The notes: a model not told the origin generated them from the sequence alone. A stretch of DNA of 64,000 bases from Actinoallomurus purpureus (GCF_024055795.1 NZ_JAMXMY010000008.1:124001-188000), one strand, 5' to 3'; positions 1-8,564 are shown, counted from the first letter of the stretch. Made by a program: numbers and translations.

Positions 1-53
1 CGCCGTCCGGCCTCGAGCGGACCGGGCAGGACCGGACGAGTCGGGACCTGCCG

Positions 54-749
54 GTGACCGGGGCTCCGGGTCGGGCACCCGCGCAGCCGACAGCGGACTG
101 GGTGCCCGTCGCGAGGCCGTCGGGCACATCGGCCGCCGGATCCGCGCGCGGCCGGCGGCGGTTGATCGACCGGCCGGGAATGCTGCCCGCCGTGACCGGC
201 GGTGTGCTGGCGCTCGCGGTCGCGGCCGGCGTGCTCGCCGGGCTGGGCGGCTGGGCCGGTCCGCGGGACGCCCCGTCCGGCGCCCGCTCGCCCGCCGCCG
301 GTGCTCCCCCGACCGTGGCGCCCCGTACGCCCGGCGCCACCTCGACGCCGACGCTCACCGCGCGGTTTCCGGGCGCCCTCCCCCTCACGCTGCTGGACGC
401 GTCGGACCGGCCCGTGTCGCGCCGGGTGGCGAGGGAGAGCGGCGCCTGGCCGGACGCGTCCGCGCTGACCCTCAGCGTTCCCGGCCATGTCCGCCGTGTG
501 GGCGTGCTCGTCGTCTGCCGGTCCGGCGCACGCCGGCTGTCGTTCACGGCCTACGCGCTGGGCGTCCCCGGCCGGACGGTGAACGGCGACTGCGCCAAGA
601 GCGGGCGCCGGGTCTCGACTCCACCCGAGCTGAGGCTTCCCTCCGGCGCGTCGCACGTCCGGATCCGCGTACGCCTGCGCCGCGGACCGGAGGCCGTCGC
701 CGGCCCGATCGAGTGGCTCGTCGGCGCGTACGAGTCCCTGACGGGGTGA
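54..749 (+). CDS. Membrane-anchored hypothetical protein, N-terminus uncertain
   Basis: I do not recognise a family. The protein has an Ala/Arg-rich cytoplasmic stretch and one hydrophobic segment at about residues 43-68 (from LPAVTGGVLALAVAAG). A Pro/Thr/Ala-rich linker follows, then an extracytoplasmic C-terminal domain of about 130 residues. That domain has two cysteines (in VVCRSG and GDCAKSG) that could form a disulphide, as in secreted actinomycete proteins. The reading frame is open to the left window edge. GTG at 54 has no clear Shine-Dalgarno sequence, and ATG at 180 just before the membrane segment is an alternative, so the true N-terminus may lie outside. Tandem repeats follow about 20 bp after the stop. 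Confidence 0.6.
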   Translation: MTGAPGRAPAQPTADWVPVARPSGTSAAGSARGRRRLIDRPGMLPAVTGGVLALAVAAGVLAGLGGWAGPRDAPSGARSPAAGAPPTVAPRTPGATSTPTLTARFPGALPLTLLDASDRPVSRRVARESGAWPDASALTLSVPGHVRRVGVLVVCRSGARRLSFTAYALGVPGRTVNGDCAKSGRRVSTPPELRLPSGASHVRIRVRLRRGPEAVAGPIEWLVGAYESLTG

Positions 750-770
750 GCCGCGCGCCCGGACCCGCCC

Positions 771-950
771 CACGCGGGGGCCTCCGGTGCCTCGCCCCTC
801 ATCGCGTCACGAGCGCGCGGCGACCCGCCACGTGGGGGGCCATCCGGCACCTCGCCGCTCATCGCGCCCACGGGCGCGAGGCGACCCGCCACGTGGGGGC
901 CACATCCGGCGCCTCGCCGCTCATCGCGTCACGGGCGCGAGGCGATCCGC
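771..950. repeat. Three imperfect tandem copies of a ~61-bp GC-rich unit
   Basis: Copies run about 771-828, 829-889 and 890-950. They share the blocks CACGYGGGGGCC, CTCGCCGCTCATCGCG and GCGCGAGGCGACCCGCC with scattered changes. The array fills most of the gap between the upstream membrane protein (stop at 749) and fumC. The open frames across it have no family features, so I treat it as non-coding. Confidence 0.85.
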
Positions 951-1046
951 CGCCGGCCGGCCGGACCGGCCCGTGGCGGGGAATACGGCTGGTGTCTCAT
1001 GGGTCGGGTATGGACGGGGACGATTCGACGGCTCTGGAGACGACCG

Positions 1047-2450
1047 ATGAGCGAGCAGCAGGAGTTCCGTATCGAGCACGACTCCATGGGGGAGGTACGC
1101 GTTCCCGCATGGGCGAAGTGGCGTGCACAGACCCAGCGGGCGGTGGAGAACTTCCCCGTCTCGGGGCAGCGGCTGGACCGCGCGCACATCGCCGCGCTCG
1201 GCCACATCAAGGCGGCCGCCGCGAAGGTCAACGCCGAGCTCGAGGTGATCGGCAAGGGGATGGCCGACGCGATCGCGGAGGCCGCGCTGGAGGTCGCGGG
1301 CGGCGACCACGACGCGCACTTCCCGATCGACGTGTTCCAGACCGGGTCGGGCACCTCGTCGAACATGAACACCAACGAGGTGATCGCGACCCTCGCCCAG
1401 GAGCGGCTGGGGCGGCCGGTCCACCCGAACGACGACGTCAACGCCTCGCAGTCGTCCAATGACGTGTTCCCGTCGTCGATCCACATCGCGGCGACCGGCC
1501 TGGTGGTGCACGAGCTCATCCCCGCCCTGCGGCACCTCGAGAGCGCTCTGGACCGTAAGGCCGAGGAGTTCGCGTCCGTCGTCAAGTCCGGTCGGACGCA
1601 CCTGATGGACGCCACCCCGGTCACGCTGGGCCAGGAGTTCGGCGGCTATGCCGCGCAGGTACGGTACGGCGTCGAGCGGCTGGAGGCCGTGCTCCCCCGG
1701 CTCGCCGAGCTGCCGCTGGGCGGCACCGCCGTGGGCACCGGCATCAACACCACGCCCGGTTTCGCGGACCGGGTCATCGCCGAGCTGGCCCGGGCGACCG
1801 GGCTGCCGCTCACCGAGGCGCGGAACCACTTCGAGGCCCAGGGGGCCCGCGACGCCCTGGTCGAGACCAGCGGCGCGCTGAAGACGATCGCTGCGGGCCT
1901 GACGAAGATCGCCAACGACCTGCGCTGGATGGGCTCGGGGCCGCGCGCCGGGCTGAGCGAGATCCGGCTGCCCGACCTCCAGCCCGGCTCGTCGATCATG
2001 CCCGGCAAGGTGAACCCGGTGATCCCCGAGGCGGTGTGCCAGGTCGCCGCGCAGGTGATCGGCAATGACGCCGCGATCACGTTCGGCGGCGCGTCGGGCA
2101 ACTTCGAGCTCAACGTGATGCTGCCGATGCTCGCCCGCAACCTCCTGGAGTCGATTCGCCTGCTGGCGAACGTCTCCCGGCTGTTCGCCGACCGGTGCGT
2201 CGAGGGCATCGAGGCCGACGCCGACCGCTGCCGGGAGTACGCCGAGTCGTCGCCGTCGATCGTCACGCCGCTCAACCGCTACATCGGCTACGAAGAGGCG
2301 GCCGCGGTCGCCAAGCAGGCGCTGCGCGAGCGCAGGACCATCCGGGAGGTCGTCCTGGAGCGCGGCCACGTCGACGCGGGCCGGTTGACGATGGAACAGC
2401 TCGACGCCGCCCTCAACGTCCTCGCCATGACCCGTCCCGCCGGCTCCTGA
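1047..2450 (+). CDS. fumC: Class II fumarate hydratase
   Basis: Fumarase C interconverts fumarate and L-malate in the TCA cycle as a cytosolic, iron-free homotetramer. The family signature [11 protein letters not shown] is at about residues 313-323 and contains the catalytic loop serine. The substrate-site segments [24 protein letters not shown] and [17 protein letters not shown] are also present. Length is 467 aa, as usual for FumC. I chose ATG 1047 rather than the longer frame from 999 because GGAGA lies 8 bp upstream and the family begins near here. It stands alone, convergent with the next gene, with a strong hairpin after the stop. Confidence 0.96.
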   Translation: MSEQQEFRIEHDSMGEVRVPAWAKWRAQTQRAVENFPVSGQRLDRAHIAALGHIKAAAAKVNAELEVIGKGMADAIAEAALEVAGGDHDAHFPIDVFQTGSGTSSNMNTNEVIATLAQERLGRPVHPNDDVNASQSSNDVFPSSIHIAATGLVVHELIPALRHLESALDRKAEEFASVVKSGRTHLMDATPVTLGQEFGGYAAQVRYGVERLEAVLPRLAELPLGGTAVGTGINTTPGFADRVIAELARATGLPLTEARNHFEAQGARDALVETSGALKTIAAGLTKIANDLRWMGSGPRAGLSEIRLPDLQPGSSIMPGKVNPVIPEAVCQVAAQVIGNDAAITFGGASGNFELNVMLPMLARNLLESIRLLANVSRLFADRCVEGIEADADRCREYAESSPSIVTPLNRYIGYEEAAAVAKQALRERRTIREVVLERGHVDAGRLTMEQLDAALNVLAMTRPAGS

Positions 2451-2504
2451 CCCGGCGCCTTCGCGTCGTCCGATCCGCCGGGGACCCGGCCGCCGCCCGA
2501 GGCC

Positions 2505-2555
2505 GCGTCCGGTGCGGCCGGCCCCATCGCCGAAGGGGCTGGCCGCACCGGACGC
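2505..2555. terminator. Shared hairpin terminator between convergent fumC and secreted hydrolase 1
   Basis: Arms 2505-2525 and 2535-2555 pair over 21 bp with one G-T type mismatch around a 9-nt loop. It lies 55 bp after the fumC stop and 7 bp from the stop of the convergent gene. There is no U-run, which is common in high-GC actinomycetes. Confidence 0.75.
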
Positions 2556-2561
2556 CGCGGA

Positions 2562-3026
2562 TCAGTACCAGCCGCTGGCCGCCGAGTGGCCCCATGCCGT
2601 GCAGGGATTCCCGTACCGGCTCTTGATGTAGCCCAGCCCCCACTTGATCTGCGTGGCCGGGCTGGACCGCCAGTCCGCCCCGGCGGCGCGCATCTTGGCC
2701 GCCGGGAGGGCCTGCGGGATGCCGTACGCCCCCGACCAGGGGTTTCGGGCCCGGTGGTTCCAGCTGCTCTCCCGCGTCCACAGGCGGTCCAGGCACTGAT
2801 ACTGCCGGTACGACCAGCCGTTTTCGACGAGGAACGGCAGGGCGAGCACTCGGTTGCGTTCCCCGATGGTCAGCTGCGGTGGCCGGGCGGGCACCAGGTC
2901 GGGCCGTGCGTGGGCCGGTTCCGCGCCGCGTGCGGGCGTCTCCCCCGTGAGTCCGGTGATGAGAGCGGCGGCGCTGCCGAGCGCGGCCACGCTGCTCCGG
3001 GAGAGTCCCGTCAGTTTGAGATCCAA
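2562..3026 (-). CDS. Secreted lysozyme/transglycosylase-like protein 1
   Basis: A 154-aa exported protein with a C-terminal lysozyme-fold (transglycosylase SLT-like) domain of the kind found in Rpf-related and 'aggregation-promoting' surface proteins. The core is CLDRLWTRESSWNHRARNP, then GAYGIPQALP, then ATQIKWGLGYIKSRYG and a C-terminal GW-Y. The Glu in TRESSWN is the likely catalytic acid, and two cysteines flank the domain. It probably cleaves peptidoglycan glycan strands outside the cell. I propose TTG 3026 as start: GGAAGA is 6 nt upstream and the N-terminus becomes a normal signal peptide. GTG 3059 is the alternative. It is the last of three tandem paralogues. Confidence 0.82.
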   Translation of the reverse strand: MDLKLTGLSRSSVAALGSAAALITGLTGETPARGAEPAHARPDLVPARPPQLTIGERNRVLALPFLVENGWSYRQYQCLDRLWTRESSWNHRARNPWSGAYGIPQALPAAKMRAAGADWRSSPATQIKWGLGYIKSRYGNPCTAWGHSAASGWY

Positions 3027-3167
3027 GTCGGCTCTTCCGTCAGCCGGAACGCCGGTCACGCTCCGTGCAGGCCTTCACTCCGCCGGTCGGCTGCCCTGCG
3101 GGCGACCGGGCCACCGGACGGCATCCCATCAGGGCGCCGCACGCGACGTTCCGCGCTTCGGAGTGAC

Positions 3168-3204
3168 GGTGACGGTCCGTCCCGGACGGGAGCGGACCGT
3201 CACC
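3168..3204. terminator. Long hairpin between secreted hydrolases 2 and 1
   Basis: Arms 3168-3179 and 3193-3204 pair perfectly over 12 bp, with a further 4-bp inner stem (3180-3183 with 3188-3191). It lies 120 bp after the stop of hydrolase 2 and 142 bp before the start of hydrolase 1. It could end the first transcript or be a leader structure of the second. Confidence 0.5.
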
Positions 3205-3283
3205 ACGCCATGACACGTTCCGTGACACGCCCTGCTCGACACCGCTCCCGGCCGCGTCTGTGCCGCTCTTTTACCGACTTCTT

Positions 3284-3318
3284 GCCGCCGATCAGGGGTG
3301 TCGGGATGAATCGGCGGC
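3284..3318 (-). terminator. Hairpin just after hydrolase 2
   Basis: GCCGCCGAT (3284-3292) pairs with ATCGGCGGC (3310-3318), starting 8 bp beyond the stop of hydrolase 2. No T-run follows on the minus strand, so termination efficiency is uncertain. Confidence 0.45.
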
Positions 3319-3326
3319 GACAGGCC

Positions 3327-3800
3327 CTAGTACCAGCCGGTTCGGTCCATGTGCGACCATGCGCCGCACGGCGTCTTGTAACGACCCTTGATGTACTTCA
3401 GACCCCATTTGATCTGGGTCGCCGGGTTCGACTTCCAGTCCTTGCCCGCGCTGCGCATCTTCTTGCCGGGCAGCGCCTGGGGAATGCCGTAGGCACCCGA
3501 CCAGGGGTTGTGCGCCGTGTGGTTCCAGCTGCTCTCGCGGTTCCACAGTTTCACCAGGCAGGTGAACTGGCGCTTGTAGGTGCGATGCCACCGCTTCTTC
3601 ACGAGCGGCTTGGCGATGCGCTGATTCCGCTGCTTGCGGCTCAGCTTCTTCTGCGCGCTGACGGCGACGCGTTCGGCCGCCGTGGTGGGTGAGGCCGCCT
3701 GAACCGGTGCCTCGGCGGCGAGGCCGATGCCGAGGCACATGCAGAGAGCGAGTGTCACGGCCTTGACCGCGGAGAGGCCACGTGGGCGCTTGGGGAACAA
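3327..3800 (-). CDS. Secreted lysozyme/transglycosylase-like protein 2
   Basis: A 157-aa paralogue of the flanking hydrolases. A signal peptide (VTLALCMCLGIGLAAEAPVQA) is followed by a very basic linker (KKLSRKQRNQRIAKPLVKKRW) that may bind teichoic acid or the wall. The lysozyme-fold domain then has CLVKLWNRESSWNHTAHNP, GAYGIPQALPGKKM, ATQIKWGLKYIKGRY and a terminal GWY. Glu of NRESSWN is the presumed catalytic residue. Start TTG 3800 is chosen from GAAAGG 6 nt upstream, the same arrangement as in both neighbours. A GTG at 3833 is in frame and aligns with GTG 3059 of hydrolase 1. Confidence 0.82.
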   Translation of the reverse strand: MFPKRPRGLSAVKAVTLALCMCLGIGLAAEAPVQAASPTTAAERVAVSAQKKLSRKQRNQRIAKPLVKKRWHRTYKRQFTCLVKLWNRESSWNHTAHNPWSGAYGIPQALPGKKMRSAGKDWKSNPATQIKWGLKYIKGRYKTPCGAWSHMDRTGWY

Positions 3801-3925
3801 GAAGGACCTTTCATCAGCCGACGCGCCGGTCACGCGGCGAGCGGTGTCCGCCTCGGCCGTAGCGGCCTTCGTGGAGCGGGATGGAAGGCGACCGGGCGAT
3901 CGGCCGGCGTCGCTGTGGGACGCCG

Positions 3926-3952
3926 TGCCCGGCCGTGAGGGACGGCCGGGCA
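3926..3952. other. Perfect 11-bp hairpin upstream of hydrolase 2
   Basis: TGCCCGGCCGT (3926-3936) pairs with 3942-3952 around a 5-nt loop. It lies 126 bp upstream of the hydrolase 2 start and 104 bp after the stop of hydrolase 3. It could be a second terminator or an mRNA leader element. Confidence 0.45.
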
Positions 3953-4017
3953 TCCGAGGCGGTGCGGCGGGTGGCCCGCCGCGTTCATCCCCACGGGCGT
4001 CTCACGATCCGTGGGTG

Positions 4018-4044
4018 GGCCCGGCGGCCGGTGGCCGCCGGGCC
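4018..4044 (-). terminator. Terminator hairpin of hydrolase 3
   Basis: GGCCCGGCGGCC (4018-4029) pairs perfectly with 4033-4044 around a 3-nt loop, beginning 11 bp beyond the stop of hydrolase 3. Confidence 0.7.
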
Positions 4045-4055
4045 GAAGGGGAATG

Positions 4056-5057
4056 TCAGTACCAGCCGGTGGACTGGGAGTGGCCCCAGGCGCCGCAGGG
4101 CGTGCTGTAGCGGCTCTTGATGTAGCCGAGGCCCCACTTGATCTGCGTGGTGGCGTCGTTCTGCCAGTCGGGCCCGGCGCTGGACATCTTGGAGCCGGGG
4201 AGCGCCTGCGGGATGCCGTACGCGCCCGAGGCATTGGCCGCGTGCACCCGCCAGCCGCTCTCGCGGTTCCACAGACTGACCAGGCAGCTGAACTGCGAGC
4301 TCGGACTCCAGCCGAAGCTCGACAGCATGTTCCGCGCGATCGTCTGCGCCTCGCCGGCCGGAACGGCGTCGCCGCCGCCCCCGCCGGTGCCACTGCTCGG
4401 GCTGGTGGTCGGCGTCTTGGTCGGAACGGGCTCACCCTTGGCCAGCAGCTTCGGCCGGTCCTTCTCGCTGCGGGCGGCGCGCAGGGCGCGGCTCTTCAGC
4501 TCCTTGCGGCGCTGGCTCTCGATGCTCTTGCGCTGCGTGTCGGTGAGCGGGGCCGGCTGCTCCGCCTGGGCCTGCACCTGAGCGGAGGGCTCGGCGGCGG
4601 CCTTCTTCGTGGGCGTGGAGTCACCACCGGTGAGCGCGAACGCGGCGGTGCCGCCGCCCACGACGACGGCCGCGGCGGCGGCGATCGCACCGATCTTCAC
4701 CAGCCTGCCCGAGGGGCGGGACCTGCGGCGCATCGACTCGAAGCCATCGTCCCCGGAGCCGGGGCCGGGGCCGTTCGGCGGCAGAGGGCCGCCGGGAGGG
4801 GGAGCGCCGAAGTCGTTGCGGGTGACCTCGAACTCATCGACCGGGGCGGTTTCGGCCGTCCCCGGCAGGGGCATGGCGGAGGTGGCCCCGGAGACGTCCG
4901 GCCCCTCGGGCCACGACGCGATGGGGGAACCCGCGACCTTCACGTCCTCGGACGAGGGCTGGTTCTCGAGGAAACGGGCGTCGTCCCACGGTGCGTGAGG
5001 CTCGGTGCCGTCTTGTCGATCGTCTCGCCCGGGGGACCCGAAACGGTCTCCGTACAA
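4056..5057 (-). CDS. Membrane-anchored transglycosylase-like protein 3 with long linkers
   Basis: A 333-aa paralogue with the same C-terminal lysozyme-fold domain (CLVSLWNRESGWRVHAANA, GAYGIPQALPGSKM, TTQIKWGLGYIKSRY, terminal GWY). Before it comes an acidic, Pro-rich cytoplasmic region of about 130 residues, then a membrane segment (VKIGAIAAAAAVVVGGGTAAFAL), then an extracellular linker rich in Ala, Gln, Lys and Gly. So unlike its neighbours it appears tethered as a type II membrane protein. Start TTG 5057 has GGAAGGA 5-6 nt upstream, and longer in-frame starts lack one. A long leader with Crp-type operators precedes it. Confidence 0.8.
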   Translation of the reverse strand: MYGDRFGSPGRDDRQDGTEPHAPWDDARFLENQPSSEDVKVAGSPIASWPEGPDVSGATSAMPLPGTAETAPVDEFEVTRNDFGAPPPGGPLPPNGPGPGSGDDGFESMRRRSRPSGRLVKIGAIAAAAAVVVGGGTAAFALTGGDSTPTKKAAAEPSAQVQAQAEQPAPLTDTQRKSIESQRRKELKSRALRAARSEKDRPKLLAKGEPVPTKTPTTSPSSGTGGGGGDAVPAGEAQTIARNMLSSFGWSPSSQFSCLVSLWNRESGWRVHAANASGAYGIPQALPGSKMSSAGPDWQNDATTQIKWGLGYIKSRYSTPCGAWGHSQSTGWY

Positions 5058-5273
5058 GGCGGTCCTTCCGACGGTCGCACGCGCATGGGCACGCGTACGA
5101 GTGCCATCACCCCCGGCGCCGCCGCGACTCGAAAGCGCGCGGCACCCTGGGCGGGCTTGCCCTCCCGACATGCGGCGCACGGGGGGTCACGCCGGGACCG
5201 GGGGGTGTCCCGCAGGAGTGCTTACGGCGGACCACACTGCAGTAAGACGGGGGGTACTCCGCAACCGGAATGA

Positions 5274-5289
5274 CGTGACTGATCTCACG
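5274..5289. promoter_or_regulatory. Second, weaker Crp-type site upstream of hydrolase 3
   Basis: GTGA-N6-TCAC at 5275-5288, flanked by C and G, keeps the inner half-sites of the Crp consensus TGTGA-N6-TCACA. Nearby TGACGTGA (5271-5278) and TCACGTCA (5295-5302) form a second inverted repeat overlapping it. Confidence 0.5.
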
Positions 5290-5365
5290 TCTAATCACGT
5301 CACATCGGGCACAAACGACCGAACATCCACTCCGAGCAGGGAATTCACTGGTGGCGACATCGTTA

Positions 5366-5381
5366 TGTGATGTTGGTCACA
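5366..5381. promoter_or_regulatory. Perfect Crp/GlxR-type operator upstream of hydrolase 3
   Basis: TGTGA (5366-5370), six bases, TCACA (5377-5381) is an exact match to the Crp consensus used by actinobacterial cAMP receptor proteins. The only gene reading away from it is the hydrolase starting at 5057, because phoH on the same strand ends at 5471. The leader between site and start is about 310 nt. Confidence 0.65.
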
Positions 5382-5423
5382 CTATGACGATCGCCGTTTG
5401 AACGACTCCGGGGCGTGACGAAA

Positions 5424-5456
5424 AGGGGCTCCTCCGATCGAATCGGAGGAGCCCCT
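5424..5456 (-). terminator. Intrinsic terminator of phoH
   Basis: A perfect 15-bp stem (5424-5438 with 5442-5456) with a 3-nt CGA loop, starting 14 bp after the phoH stop. On the minus strand it is followed by TTTT, a canonical intrinsic terminator. Confidence 0.92.
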
Positions 5457-5470
5457 GGGCCTGCGCGGAA

Positions 5471-6778
5471 TCAGACGCCGACGTCGCCGAGCGTCTCCGT
5501 CACGAGGGCGGCGATCGGTGAGCGCTCGGACCGGGTCAGGGTCATGTGCGCGAACAACGGGTGCCCCTTGAGCTTCTCGACCACCGCCACGACGCCGTCG
5601 TGGCGACCGACCCGCAGGTTGTCCCGCTGCGCGATGTCATGCGTCAGCACCACGCGCGAGCCGGTGCCGATGCGCGACAGCACGGTGAGCAGCACACCGC
5701 GTTCGAGGGACTGCGCCTCGTCGACGATCACGAACGAGTCGTGGAGCGAACGGCCGCGGATGTGGGTCAGCGGCAGCACCTCGAGCATGCCGCGGTCGAG
5801 GACCTCCTCGATGACGTCCGGAGTGGTCATGGCGGACAGGGTGTCGTACACCGCCTGTCCCCACGGGGACATCTTCTCGTTCTCGGTGCCGGGCAGGTAG
5901 CCGAGTTCCTGCCCGCCGACGGCGTACAGCGGCCGGAACACCACGACCTTGCGGTGACTGCGGCGCTCCAGAACGGCCTCCAGGCCCGCGCACAGCGCCA
6001 TGGCCGACTTGCCGGTGCCGGCCCGCCCGCCGAGCGAGATGATGCCGATCTCCTCGTCCATCAGCAGGTCCAGCGCGACGCGCTGCTCCGCCGACCGCCC
6101 GTGCAGGCCGAACACCTCCCGGTCGCCGCGGACCAGCTGCACGGACTTGTCGGGCATCACGCGGCCGAGGGCCGAGCCGCCGGCCGAGATCAGCCGGAGC
6201 CCCGTGTGGCACAGCAGGTCGCGCGCCTCCTCCAGGTCGAGCCGGCCCGCGTCGTACAGCTCCTCCAGCCGGTCGGAGCCCACCTCCAGTTCCACCATGC
6301 CCGTGTGACCGGTCTCCACGACCGTCTCGGCGCGGTACTCCTCCGCCGTGAGGCCGACCGACGCGGCCTTGACCCGCAGCGGCAGGTCCTTGGACACCAG
6401 CACGACGTCGTGCCCCTCCTGGGACAGCGAGAGCGCCACCGTGAGGATGCGGGTGTCGTTGTCACCGAGCCGGAACCCGGCCGGCAGCACCGACGGATCC
6501 GAGTGGTTGAGCTCGACTCGGACCGTTCCACCCTGGTCACCGACCGACAGCGGCTCGTCCAGGCGGCCATGGGCGACCCGCAGGTCGTCCAGGGTGCGAA
6601 GGGCGTTCCGTGCGAAGTAGCCCAGCTCCGGGTGGTGGCGCTTGGCCTCGAGTTCGGTGATCACGACGATCGGGAGTACGACCTCGTGCTCGGCGAACCG
6701 GGTCAGCGCCCCCGGGTCGGCGAGCAGAACGCTGGTGTCGAGGACGTACGTGCGCCGGGTGGTGGCAGGTGTGGCCAC
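5471..6778 (-). CDS. PhoH2-type PIN-domain / PhoH ATPase
   Basis: A two-domain protein of 435 aa. An N-terminal PIN ribonuclease domain ([22 protein letters not shown]; acidic metal-binding residues) is followed by a PhoH ATPase domain. The latter has Walker A GRAGTGKS near residue 250 and Walker [11 protein letters not shown] near residue 350. PhoH2 proteins of mycobacteria are known as RNA helicases coupled to RNase activity and are sometimes paired with an upstream antitoxin. No antitoxin-like gene is adjacent here. Start GTG 6778 is used because AAGGAG lies 5 bp upstream; ATG 6796 has none. Confidence 0.92.
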   Translation of the reverse strand: MATPATTRRTYVLDTSVLLADPGALTRFAEHEVVLPIVVITELEAKRHHPELGYFARNALRTLDDLRVAHGRLDEPLSVGDQGGTVRVELNHSDPSVLPAGFRLGDNDTRILTVALSLSQEGHDVVLVSKDLPLRVKAASVGLTAEEYRAETVVETGHTGMVELEVGSDRLEELYDAGRLDLEEARDLLCHTGLRLISAGGSALGRVMPDKSVQLVRGDREVFGLHGRSAEQRVALDLLMDEEIGIISLGGRAGTGKSAMALCAGLEAVLERRSHRKVVVFRPLYAVGGQELGYLPGTENEKMSPWGQAVYDTLSAMTTPDVIEEVLDRGMLEVLPLTHIRGRSLHDSFVIVDEAQSLERGVLLTVLSRIGTGSRVVLTHDIAQRDNLRVGRHDGVVAVVEKLKGHPLFAHMTLTRSERSPIAALVTETLGDVGV

Positions 6779-6940
6779 TCGTTCTCCTTCGGGCACCTGC
6801 CCAGGCGGGCCGCCTGGGAAAGCGCCCTTTCCTCGGGGGGACCTGGTACGACGCTAGGCCGAAGGAACCGCCCGAGAACAGATGCGCACCGAGTGGTCGA
6901 CCGGCCGAAACCGGCCGTTCGGGAACGCTCAACCGACGGT

Positions 6941-7702
6941 TCAGAAGCCGTAGCGCCGATGCCTCGCGGCGTAGGAACGGATCGCCCGCAGGAAGTCGAC
7001 CTTGCGAAAGTCAGGCCAGAAGGCCTCGCAGAAGTGGAACTCCGAGTGGGCGCTCTGCCAGAGCATGAAGCCGGACAGGCGCTGCTCTCCCGACGTGCGG
7101 ATGACGAGATCCGGGTCGGGCTGGCCGCGGGTGTACAGATGCTCCGCGATGTGCTCGACATCGAGGATCTCGGCCAGTTCCTCGATGCTGGTGCCCCTGC
7201 TCGCGTGCTCATGCAGGAGTGAGCGCACCGCATCAGCGATCTCACGTCTACCTCCATACCCAACCGCGACGTTCACAATCAGACCAGGGGCGTCAGATGT
7301 GCTTTCGGCGGCGTGCTTCAGCACACGTGCGGTTTTGTCGGGCAGGAGATCGAGCGCTCCGACCGGCTGGACGCGCCAGCCCTGGCCGGCCAGGTCCTCC
7401 ACGGTGTTCTCGATGATCGCCAGCAGCGGCTCCAGCTCCTCCGCGGGCCGGGACAGGTTGTCGGTCGACAGCAGCCACAGCGTGACGACCTCGACGCCCG
7501 TCTCCTTCGACCACTGGACCAGTTCGGAGATCTTGTCGGCGCCCCGCTGGTGACCGGTGGCGACGTCGGCGAGACCCATCGACCGCGCCCACCGGCGGTT
7601 GCCGTCCAGGATCACCCCGATGTGGCGCGGTGTGGTGTCCGGGCTGAGCCTCGTCTCAAGCCGTCGTTCGTAAAGCTTGTAGACCAGGTCTCGCAAGCCC
7701 AT
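6941..7702 (-). CDS. uppS: Isoprenyl transferase (cis-prenyltransferase)
   Basis: This 253-aa enzyme extends farnesyl or geranylgeranyl diphosphate with isopentenyl diphosphate in cis configuration. The product is the undecaprenyl/decaprenyl diphosphate carrier for peptidoglycan. Motifs are VILDGNRRWARS near residue 30 (catalytic Asp and diphosphate-binding Arg), LWLLSTDNLSRP, and the C-terminal RTSGEQRLSGF and FCEAFWPDF that bind IPP and Mg. AGAAGG lies about 10 bp upstream of ATG 7702. Actinomycetes often have several such enzymes, so chain length cannot be told by eye. Confidence 0.93.
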   Translation of the reverse strand: MGLRDLVYKLYERRLETRLSPDTTPRHIGVILDGNRRWARSMGLADVATGHQRGADKISELVQWSKETGVEVVTLWLLSTDNLSRPAEELEPLLAIIENTVEDLAGQGWRVQPVGALDLLPDKTARVLKHAAESTSDAPGLIVNVAVGYGGRREIADAVRSLLHEHASRGTSIEELAEILDVEHIAEHLYTRGQPDPDLVIRTSGEQRLSGFMLWQSAHSEFHFCEAFWPDFRKVDFLRAIRSYAARHRRYGF

Positions 7703-7735
7703 GTGCCCGCACCTTCTTCGTCGACGCCAGGGGGA

Positions 7736-8317
7736 TCAGCAGTCAATTATCGCCCCGGAGGGCGCATGCCGGGCGCTTACCGGTGAACTCGCGAGGACGT
7801 CTCGGTAATCGGCGCCCACCCGCCGAGCCTCGACGACCAGGGCCGCCAGGAAGTCGGCGAGCTCCGCGGAGGTGAGGACCGCGCGCACCCCGTGGCCGTC
7901 CGTTCCCCATGCCTCCACGACGGCCCTCCGGGACCGCCGCCACTCACCGCCGCGGTGGTCCGGGCCGGACAGCCAGGTGCACGACGTGCGGAGCGTGCAC
8001 CGGAGTTCGCCGGTGCCGGCCGTGTCCGCGCGCTCCCTGCACCGGAACGTGAACAGCTCGGGCTCCCGGGAGACGAGCCGGTACTCCCCAGGGGCGCCCG
8101 GCGCCGCCGGGGCCGGCGGTTCGGGAAAGCGATCCGCCTCATCGGGCCAGGCCCGTGCCTCCGGTGAGCCCTCGAGGCGAGCGTCGGCCACCCGGCGGGC
8201 GAGCGCGGCCAGGAAGTACCCGCAGCACTCCCCCACCGCGCCGAACGACCGGCCGTCGCACTGAAGTTCGAGCGTGACCTCGTACGGGGTGCCGCTCCGG
8301 TCGCGGACCGGAACCAT
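7736..8317 (-). CDS. Conserved-looking hypothetical protein
   Basis: I do not recognise a family in this 193-aa cytosolic protein. It has no signal peptide or membrane segment. The two ends resemble each other: an N-terminal FGAVGECCGYFLAALARRV and a C-terminal LTSAELADFLAALVVEARR flank a central Pro/Ala linker, suggesting two copies of one small domain. Each half starts with a beta-rich stretch (YEVTLELQCDGRSF; LRTSCTWLSG). The start is ATG 8317 with GAGGTGATC just upstream; the longer frame to 8554 is basic and low-complexity. It is 33 bp upstream of uppS on the same strand and could be cotranscribed. Confidence 0.65.
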   Translation of the reverse strand: MVPVRDRSGTPYEVTLELQCDGRSFGAVGECCGYFLAALARRVADARLEGSPEARAWPDEADRFPEPPAPAAPGAPGEYRLVSREPELFTFRCRERADTAGTGELRCTLRTSCTWLSGPDHRGGEWRRSRRAVVEAWGTDGHGVRAVLTSAELADFLAALVVEARRVGADYRDVLASSPVSARHAPSGAIIDC

Positions 8318-8513
8318 GATCACCTCTAGCCATGATCCGTCGACGCAGCGTAGTTCTCCCACATGGGTAAGCGTAGATTGCTGTTTTGCTCCAGATCGAG
8401 AGCCCACGGGATACTTGACCCGACGCTGACCGACCCGGGCGCCCGAGGTCACCCGGGATGAGGCGGCGCGTGAAACGCCCCGGGCGCCCGGTTTCCCGTT
8501 GATCGGACGTGAA

Positions 8514-8548
8514 ACGCCCCGGCGGCGGGCGTCCCGCCGCCGGGGCGT
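8514..8548 (-). terminator. Strong terminator of pckA
   Basis: A perfect 16-bp stem (8514-8529 with 8533-8548) and CGT loop, 16 bp after the pckA stop. On the minus strand it is followed by TTTCACG. A second copy of the GTGAAACGCCCCGG segment lies at about 8471-8484. Confidence 0.88.
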
Positions 8549-8564
8549 ACCCATCCCGGGTTGG

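Noticed and set aside
921-2369. 482-aa frame antisense to fumC
   Set aside because: Arg/Leu/Gly-rich composition typical of the reverse frame of a high-GC gene; fumC on the other strand is certain.
5058-5270. Possible c-di-AMP (ydaO) riboswitch in the hydrolase 3 leader
   Set aside because: Such switches often precede actinomycete wall hydrolases, but I could not find the conserved core blocks here or upstream of the other hydrolases or the NlpC/P60 gene.
6778-6940. Antitoxin gene upstream of the PhoH2-type gene
   Set aside because: The 162-bp gap to uppS has no frame with a start and ribosome-binding site of suitable size.
5546-7222. 558-aa frame antisense to phoH and uppS
   Set aside because: It crosses two well-identified genes on the other strand and shows no domain.
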